Shown here: positions 6,248 to 10,636 of the stretch, piece by piece
How positions within the stretch are numbered: the stretch's first letter is position 1
How the letters are laid out: the number at the start of each line of letters is the position of its first letter
Assembly (NCBI GenBank): GCA_028701815.1
Contig: JAQVPY010000068.1
Location: forward strand, 1-10,636
Length of the DNA stretch: 10,636 nt
Direction of reading: 5' to 3'
Source of the DNA: Bacteroidales bacterium
GTDB taxonomy: Bacteria; Bacteroidota; Bacteroidia; Bacteroidales; BM520
The notes under the pieces: model-generated
Database searches by the model: none
The model's input: only the letters and a program-made list of their open reading frames with translations
What the model was told of the DNA's origin: nothing
Translations under genes and position numbers: made by a program

Positions 6248-9200
6248 GGACTAAATCGTTTTCGTCAATAACACAGTCAAAGGTCACATTGTCAGGCAGG
6301 GTATCCACATAATGCAGGTTTCCGGTAACGGATATGCAGTTTCTGGCGAGGGCGATATTATCGCCATCTTCATCTATAGCAAACACCTGCAGATTTTTTT
6401 TCACTAAAGCAGTAACTAACGAGAATTCGCCTTGTCCGCAATGAGTGATAAGGACCTTGCCGCTGTCGGGCAATTTCTCTATCTCTAAGGTCCACAACGG
6501 CAAATCTCTCAATCGTCTGCGACATCTTATTTCAACGCTTCCGCCCTTATAAATATAATTGAATAGGACCAGGCTCTTAAAATATTCCGGTGTTTCTGTC
6601 TCTTGTATTAACGTCTGGTATCTCGTCACAAAATAAGCACGCATCTTGCTTGCAGTCTCCAAAGGAGACACTCCCGCGAGTTCTTCCGGAGTAATTCTTT
6701 TATCTATCGACACGGTGACAGTACCTTTTCGGAGCAGAAACTCTTTTTTGGGGAGGATATGTCCTATCCCGTGAGTTACAATCGGCAAGACATCAAGATT
6801 AAGTTGCTTAGCCAAGAAAAAAGCCCCTTGATGAAATCTCAGTATAGACGTATCGAGGGAACGGGTTCCCTCGGGGAATATCAGCACCGAATAGCCTCTG
6901 GCGACAAGTTCTTTTAATTTCGGTATGTTTTTCTCTATTCCGTCTGCGACAGGCAGATAATCTGCGAATTTCAATATCCACCCGTATAAAATTGAGTTGC
7001 TGACCCATTTATTGGTAAGGACAACTATTTTAGGCGACAACATCAAAAGATACATCAGGTCGAGATGAGACTGGTGGTTACAGACAATAACAGAAGGCTT
7101 ATCAAAAGTCTCCCTCTCTTCATTAACAACCTTATAGGACACCTGAGGCAACAGCATCGCCAAAAACTTAAATGTTCTACACAGTATTACGTGAAACCGA
7201 TATTTACATTTCTCACCTCGTTTGCCTATCGTCATCATAACAAAGCCAATTATCGTTATGATTATTGAGCCTATCAGAAAGACCAGAAATGAGAATCCTG
7301 TTTTTATCAGCCCCCAAAAAGTAACAGGGACACTTCGCCATTTTCCTTTTTTCTTTGTGAACCATCTGTATATTAGTGGAGGAAAAATATATGCCATCGC
7401 TACCACTGACAGCATGCCGACAATGGTAACCTCGGCAAGCGATCTCATAGCCGGATGCTTTGCAAAGATGAGCATGCCAATACTGATAAACATTATTGAC
7501 GACGACAATAAGATGGAATTTTTAAATTGAGCAAGCATCTTCCGTCCATAACGGTATTCATACATCATACCTTCGGTAACAAAGATAGAAAAATCGTCGC
7601 CCTGACCGAAAATAAATGTAGCCAATATAATATTTACAATATTGAATTTCAAACCGGTCATACCCATAATACCCAATATCCACACCCATGCGACCGCCAA
7701 CGGTATAAAAGCCATGATACTTATTTCAAGACGGCCAAAGGATATGAGGAGAAAAACGAAAACTATGCATCCGCAGATATACAACACATAATCAAAATCA
7801 TCAGAAAGGGCGTTGACCATACGCGCCGCTATTGAACTGTCTGTGAAAGCAAAGATATCGTCATTGATGGCATTAAGTGACTGCTCTACGGATTTAAAAG
7901 AGTCCTTGTTTACCGCCAGCATATTATAAATCATCGCCTTATTACCGTCTACCACCACATAAGAATCAGCCAAATCATGCATTACCGGAGCGAAATAGTC
8001 GATCTCCTGCGGTTTAAAGTCACGCATGACCATATCTCTAAATCTGTTAAAGGCTTCCATTCTGAATCCCACCTCAGGTGCAATAGCATCAAAATCCGTC
8101 AGAAACTTGGCACGTCGGTCTTGCCAAAAGGCGTTCCACTGTGCCAGCCTCTGCTCCTGCATAATCTGTGACGGAAGAAAATCCCCCACCCCGCTGACCT
8201 TGTTAATTTTTTCTGCCGCAACGAGCGAATCTATAGTAACAGACACGATCTCGTTGTTTCTAAGTGCCTCTCCGACATTTTCTCCTTCTGCGATACAATA
8301 TAACATTAAAGAAGTTGTATCAGATTCGGCGACAAGCTTGGCGAAAGTCTCCCGTTGTTCGTCGGTCATATAGTTGATAGCATGCATATCCGTTTCAAAG
8401 GCAGTGTGTTTACTAAAAAAGAAGAACACGACAGTGAGTATGACGACAGGTAGCACGATATACATTTTTGTTTCAGGGGCAAACTCAGCGACTCGTTTAA
8501 AAGCGAGTTTTCCCCCATGGGACGTCTTCATGCGTTTTGAAGGAAGAAAATGCGGCAGGAAGACAAGCACGAACAAGATTGTTCCCACGAGTAGCAGAGA
8601 CGCGAAGAGTCCCAAATCTTTCATAGCATCGGAACTAATAAACAAAAGGCTCATAAAAGCTCCGACGGTAGTGATATTTCCGATCAGAAGAGGATTTACG
8701 ATATCCTTGATAATTTGTTCCTTATCGGCAGTACGCTTAAACTGCGACAAAAAATGTATAGGATAATTGATAGCGATACCAAAAATTATTGAAGCCACAC
8801 CAACAGCAATAATAGAAACGGGATTTTTAACCAGGGCAATCACGGCGAGGGCAAACAATCCGCCGAAAAGAACTGAAATAAAAATAAGTGAGATACTTCT
8901 AAAATTGCGGTAATAATAAATCAGCAGGGCTAAAATGAATAGCAGCGACAGGGCAATTGCCACAAAGCTATCTTTTTTGATACGGGAAGAATTGGTAAGC
9001 GACACTAATGATGCGCCGAAATCGCTCATAGACACTTGCCCGTTTAGTTCACTTTCGACATCTCTCATCGTTTTATCGATATTAGCTATCAGTTTGCCGT
9101 TATTATTAGTTTCGCTCACGGGGTAGTTCGAGTTGATGATCACGACAGCTTCTGTCTCCTCCTTATTAAAGAGATAATCGTCAATACGATGATATTGATC

Positions 9201-9782
9201 GCTAAGTTGAAATCCGGAGAGTTCTTTAAGCACATTAGAGGAAAAGAACAGCGGGTCGGAGAGTATCACCGTCTGGAGCATAGAGACAGGGGCGGATAGC
9301 AACATTTTGTCGTTATTAAGTTGGCGTCGGATATTTTCTTCCGAGAGCAAGGAATCCATACGCACGTAGTCGGCATCCGTCAGAAAATAAGGCATATTAT
9401 TGATAACGAACCCTGTAACAGCATCAATCTGCTGCTGGCTTACGCCATAAAAGATTTCTTTGATATAGCCTGCAGTGTCGCCGTCATTCATTTTCTCCAC
9501 GAATAGTTCCACGGCATTGATAAGCAGGTCGTAATCTACATTCTGCGGGTTTTCGACATCTTTAATATTTACAATAATTTTATTTGAAGAGCCGAGGTGT
9601 TGGTAAGCGTAATTAACTCTCTTATTGTCGCCATTTTGCGGCAAAAAGCTACTAATATCTTCCTCAAAACGCAATCGGGAAGCCCCGTATATAAAAGAGA
9701 GGACCAGCAGCGAAAAAATCGTCCACAGTGCAACCGGATGACTATGCAAAAAGCGATATATATTTACAAAAAGTCGTCTCAT
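6240..9782 (-). CDS. Trifunctional MMPL exporter / lysophospholipid acyltransferase / methyltransferase-like protein
   Basis: This is a 1180-residue fusion. Residues 1-810 form an MMPL/RND-type exporter: a membrane helix at 18-36, a large periplasmic loop to about 272, helices 2-7 to about 457, a second loop to about 661, and helices 8-12 to about 808. The proton-relay positions read N339-Y340 in the first half (FGIAINYPIHF) and D730-F731 in the second (FGQGDDFSIF). A further hydrophobic stretch at about 820-852 leads into a PlsC-type acyltransferase domain with NHQSHLD (His903, Asp908) and FPEGTRS (Glu971). The last 110 residues look like the start of a class I methyltransferase fold (VLITHCGQGEFS, Gly1116 and Gly1118) but end early. 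This domain order is known in Bacteroidota, often near flexirubin or aryl-polyene-like clusters. The protein likely acylates and exports the pathway lipid. It overlaps the glycosyltransferase by four bases (ATGA) and the oxidoreductase by eight. Confidence 0.93.
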   Translation of the reverse strand: MRRLFVNIYRFLHSHPVALWTIFSLLVLSFIYGASRLRFEEDISSFLPQNGDNKRVNYAYQHLGSSNKIIVNIKDVENPQNVDYDLLINAVELFVEKMNDGDTAGYIKEIFYGVSQQQIDAVTGFVINNMPYFLTDADYVRMDSLLSEENIRRQLNNDKMLLSAPVSMLQTVILSDPLFFSSNVLKELSGFQLSDQYHRIDDYLFNKEETEAVVIINSNYPVSETNNNGKLIANIDKTMRDVESELNGQVSMSDFGASLVSLTNSSRIKKDSFVAIALSLLFILALLIYYYRNFRSISLIFISVLFGGLFALAVIALVKNPVSIIAVGVASIIFGIAINYPIHFLSQFKRTADKEQIIKDIVNPLLIGNITTVGAFMSLLFISSDAMKDLGLFASLLLVGTILFVLVFLPHFLPSKRMKTSHGGKLAFKRVAEFAPETKMYIVLPVVILTVVFFFFSKHTAFETDMHAINYMTDEQRETFAKLVAESDTTSLMLYCIAEGENVGEALRNNEIVSVTIDSLVAAEKINKVSGVGDFLPSQIMQEQRLAQWNAFWQDRRAKFLTDFDAIAPEVGFRMEAFNRFRDMVMRDFKPQEIDYFAPVMHDLADSYVVVDGNKAMIYNMLAVNKDSFKSVEQSLNAINDDIFAFTDSSIAARMVNALSDDFDYVLYICGCIVFVFLLISFGRLEISIMAFIPLAVAWVWILGIMGMTGLKFNIVNIILATFIFGQGDDFSIFVTEGMMYEYRYGRKMLAQFKNSILLSSSIMFISIGMLIFAKHPAMRSLAEVTIVGMLSVVAMAYIFPPLIYRWFTKKKGKWRSVPVTFWGLIKTGFSFLVFLIGSIIITIIGFVMMTIGKRGEKCKYRFHVILCRTFKFLAMLLPQVSYKVVNEERETFDKPSVIVCNHQSHLDLMYLLMLSPKIVVLTNKWVSNSILYGWILKFADYLPVADGIEKNIPKLKELVARGYSVLIFPEGTRSLDTSILRFHQGAFFLAKQLNLDVLPIVTHGIGHILPKKEFLLRKGTVTVSIDKRITPEELAGVSPLETASKMRAYFVTRYQTLIQETETPEYFKSLVLFNYIYKGGSVEIRCRRRLRDLPLWTLEIEKLPDSGKVLITHCGQGEFSLVTALVKKNLQVFAIDEDGDNIALARNCISVTGNLHYVDTLPDNVTFDCVIDENDLVHG

Positions 9783-10519
9783 CTCCGTTTTCCTTTCAGG
9801 TAATTAACAAACATCGCCGGGTAGCCATATATTACAGCCGAGACGCATAGGCAAGTATTAAGCAGGCTTATACGTATAAAATCGCGTGTCGGTCTGAAAT
9901 GAGATACGCGGTCTTTCGGAGCAGGATAAAATACATTTATGTCGAGAGGGATTATTTTAACTCCGCGCCATGTGCTTCTGACAAGAATTTCCAATTCCGT
10001 CTCATAGCGTTTTGTAAGCAGATGCATTTTCCCCATCTTTTGCAGGGGATAGAGTCTGAATCCCGTTTGTGTATCGGGTAACTTTCTCCCTGTCTGGAGT
10101 GTAAACCAAAAATTAGAGAACTTGTTGGCAAAGGTGTTTTTTTTAGGCATTCCCTCACAGCCAAGTTTGCGACTTCCTATGAGCATAGCGTCGGGATTTT
10201 TTTCTATTGCAGAAATGAATAATGGAATATCCGAAGCGATATGTTGTCCGTCGGAGTCGATGGTAACAGCATAGCGGAAGCCTTTTTCGGAGGCTGTTAT
10301 AAAAGCGCGTCTGAGGGCATATCCCTTACCTCGGTTTTTTTCGTAGGAGATAACGGTGACATCGGTACGATTATTAAGGATATCGGAGGTATCATCAGTA
10401 GAGCCATCGTTAACGACAAATATATCAGGACAATACTGCAGCACTGAATCGATAACTTTTTCGATGGTAGTCGAGTTGTTATAAGTCGGAATAATTGCAC
10501 AAACATCCTGAGTTTTCAT
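9779..10519 (-). CDS. Family 2 glycosyltransferase, dolichol-phosphate-sugar synthase-like
   Basis: This 246-residue GT-A fold enzyme transfers a sugar from a nucleotide-sugar donor, typically to a lipid phosphate or lipid hydroxyl at the inner face of the cytoplasmic membrane. Visible motifs are AIIPTYNN (8-15), VVNDGSTDDT (35-44), the metal-binding DSDGQH (88-93), and DTQTGFRLYP (149-158), which is characteristic of the DPM1-like branch. A hydrophobic segment at about 217-240 may anchor the C-terminus to the membrane. The start ATG is one base past the stop of the upstream gene and is preceded by an unusually good Shine-Dalgarno sequence. Its end overlaps the exporter start as ATGA. Glycosyltransferases of this type are commonly found next to the exporter-acyltransferase fusion in Bacteroidota pigment-like clusters. 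The sugar and acceptor are unknown. Confidence 0.92.
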   Translation of the reverse strand: MKTQDVCAIIPTYNNSTTIEKVIDSVLQYCPDIFVVNDGSTDDTSDILNNRTDVTVISYEKNRGKGYALRRAFITASEKGFRYAVTIDSDGQHIASDIPLFISAIEKNPDAMLIGSRKLGCEGMPKKNTFANKFSNFWFTLQTGRKLPDTQTGFRLYPLQKMGKMHLLTKRYETELEILVRSTWRGVKIIPLDINVFYPAPKDRVSHFRPTRDFIRISLLNTCLCVSAVIYGYPAMFVNYLKGKRR

Positions 10520-10520
10520 A

Positions 10521-10636
10521 TTAGAAGACCTCCATTTTTATTTTAGCGAACACAGTATCAGCATGGTATGTCACCGCAGTAAGGACGCATCTATTGTCGG
10601 CGCAGGCTTCGCGGTGAATTTTGAAAGACACGACAG
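10521..10636 (-). CDS. C-terminal end of an upstream protein, possibly a hot-dog fold dehydratase (partial)
   Basis: Only the last 37 codons are in the window. Of the three minus-strand frames this one alone stays open from the right edge to a TAA at 10521-10523, one base before the glycosyltransferase ATG. The other two frames hit stops. The tail reads with alternating strand-like segments (VVSFKIHRE, then RCVLTAVTYHADTVFAKIKMEVF), and the DTVFAKIKMEV ending recalls the last two beta strands of FabZ-like dehydratases or thioesterases. A hydroxyacyl-ACP dehydratase would suit a fatty-acid-like or polyene pathway. This functional call is weak because the catalytic region lies outside the window. 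The coding call itself is well supported by the open frame and tight junction. Confidence 0.6.
   Translation of the reverse strand, partial: VVSFKIHREACADNRCVLTAVTYHADTVFAKIKMEVF
10527..10533 (-). promoter_or_regulatory. Shine-Dalgarno site of the glycosyltransferase gene
   Basis: The minus strand reads GGAGGTC here, seven bases ahead of the ATG at 10517-10519. It lies within the final codons of the upstream gene. The other starts in this window have only AT-rich leaders, as is usual in Bacteroidota, so this site supports the chosen start and stands out from its neighbours. Confidence 0.6.

Larger units (their letters stand above)
1..10636 (-). other. Interior of a single long minus-strand operon
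   Basis: Nine consecutive genes read the same way with these junctions in transcription order: 1-base gap, 4-base overlap (ATGA), 8-base overlap, 3-base gap, 7-base gap, 1-base overlap (TAATG), 4-base gap, 5-base gap. No intergenic space can hold a promoter, terminator or RNA gene. The genes have compatible roles in lipid-like product synthesis, modification and export. Co-transcription is inferred from spacing; the operon promoter and terminator must lie outside the window. Confidence 0.85.

Overview
This window looks like part of a Bacteroidota genome, probably Bacteroidales. The evidence is moderate GC by eye, gene starts that mostly lack a Shine-Dalgarno sequence, an exported protein whose signal peptide ends in the typical 'AAQ', and a three-part MMPL transporter/acyltransferase/methyltransferase-like fusion that I know from this phylum. 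I cannot name a genus.

Layout: every gene I can support lies on the minus strand, so transcription runs from the right edge to the left. In transcription order they are: the C-terminal tail of an unidentified protein, possibly hot-dog fold (10521-10636, cut by the window); a family 2 glycosyltransferase (9779-10519); a 1180-residue MMPL exporter fused to a PlsC-type acyltransferase and a methyltransferase-like tail (6240-9782); a CrtI/RetSat-like FAD oxidoreductase (4751-6247); a radical SAM enzyme with a cobalamin-binding-type N-terminus (3470-4747); an uncharacterised 123-residue protein (3091-3462); an exported alpha/beta hydrolase (2219-3091); a PaaK-like adenylate-forming ligase (919-2214); and a second acyltransferase (2-913) that runs off the left edge. 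Adjacent genes overlap by 1 to 8 bases or are separated by 1 to 7 bases. No gap is large enough for a promoter or terminator, so this is the interior of one long operon whose ends lie outside the window.

How the genes may work together (inference): the set looks like the tailoring, transport and lipid-attachment part of a biosynthetic cluster related in architecture to the flexirubin (dialkylresorcinol) and aryl polyene pathways of Bacteroidota. An acid would be activated by the ligase and elongated by enzymes encoded outside the window. The product would then be modified by the oxidoreductase and the radical SAM enzyme, linked to lipid or sugar by the two acyltransferases and the glycosyltransferase, moved across the inner membrane by the MMPL protein, and possibly trimmed or transferred in the periplasm by the exported hydrolase. 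No ketosynthase, acyl carrier protein or ammonia-lyase gene is visible here, so the product class is not settled. The radical SAM enzyme is the least expected member and suggests a non-standard product.

There are no tRNAs, rRNAs, CRISPR arrays, insertion sequences or sizeable repeats that I can see, and no intergenic stretch longer than 7 bases.
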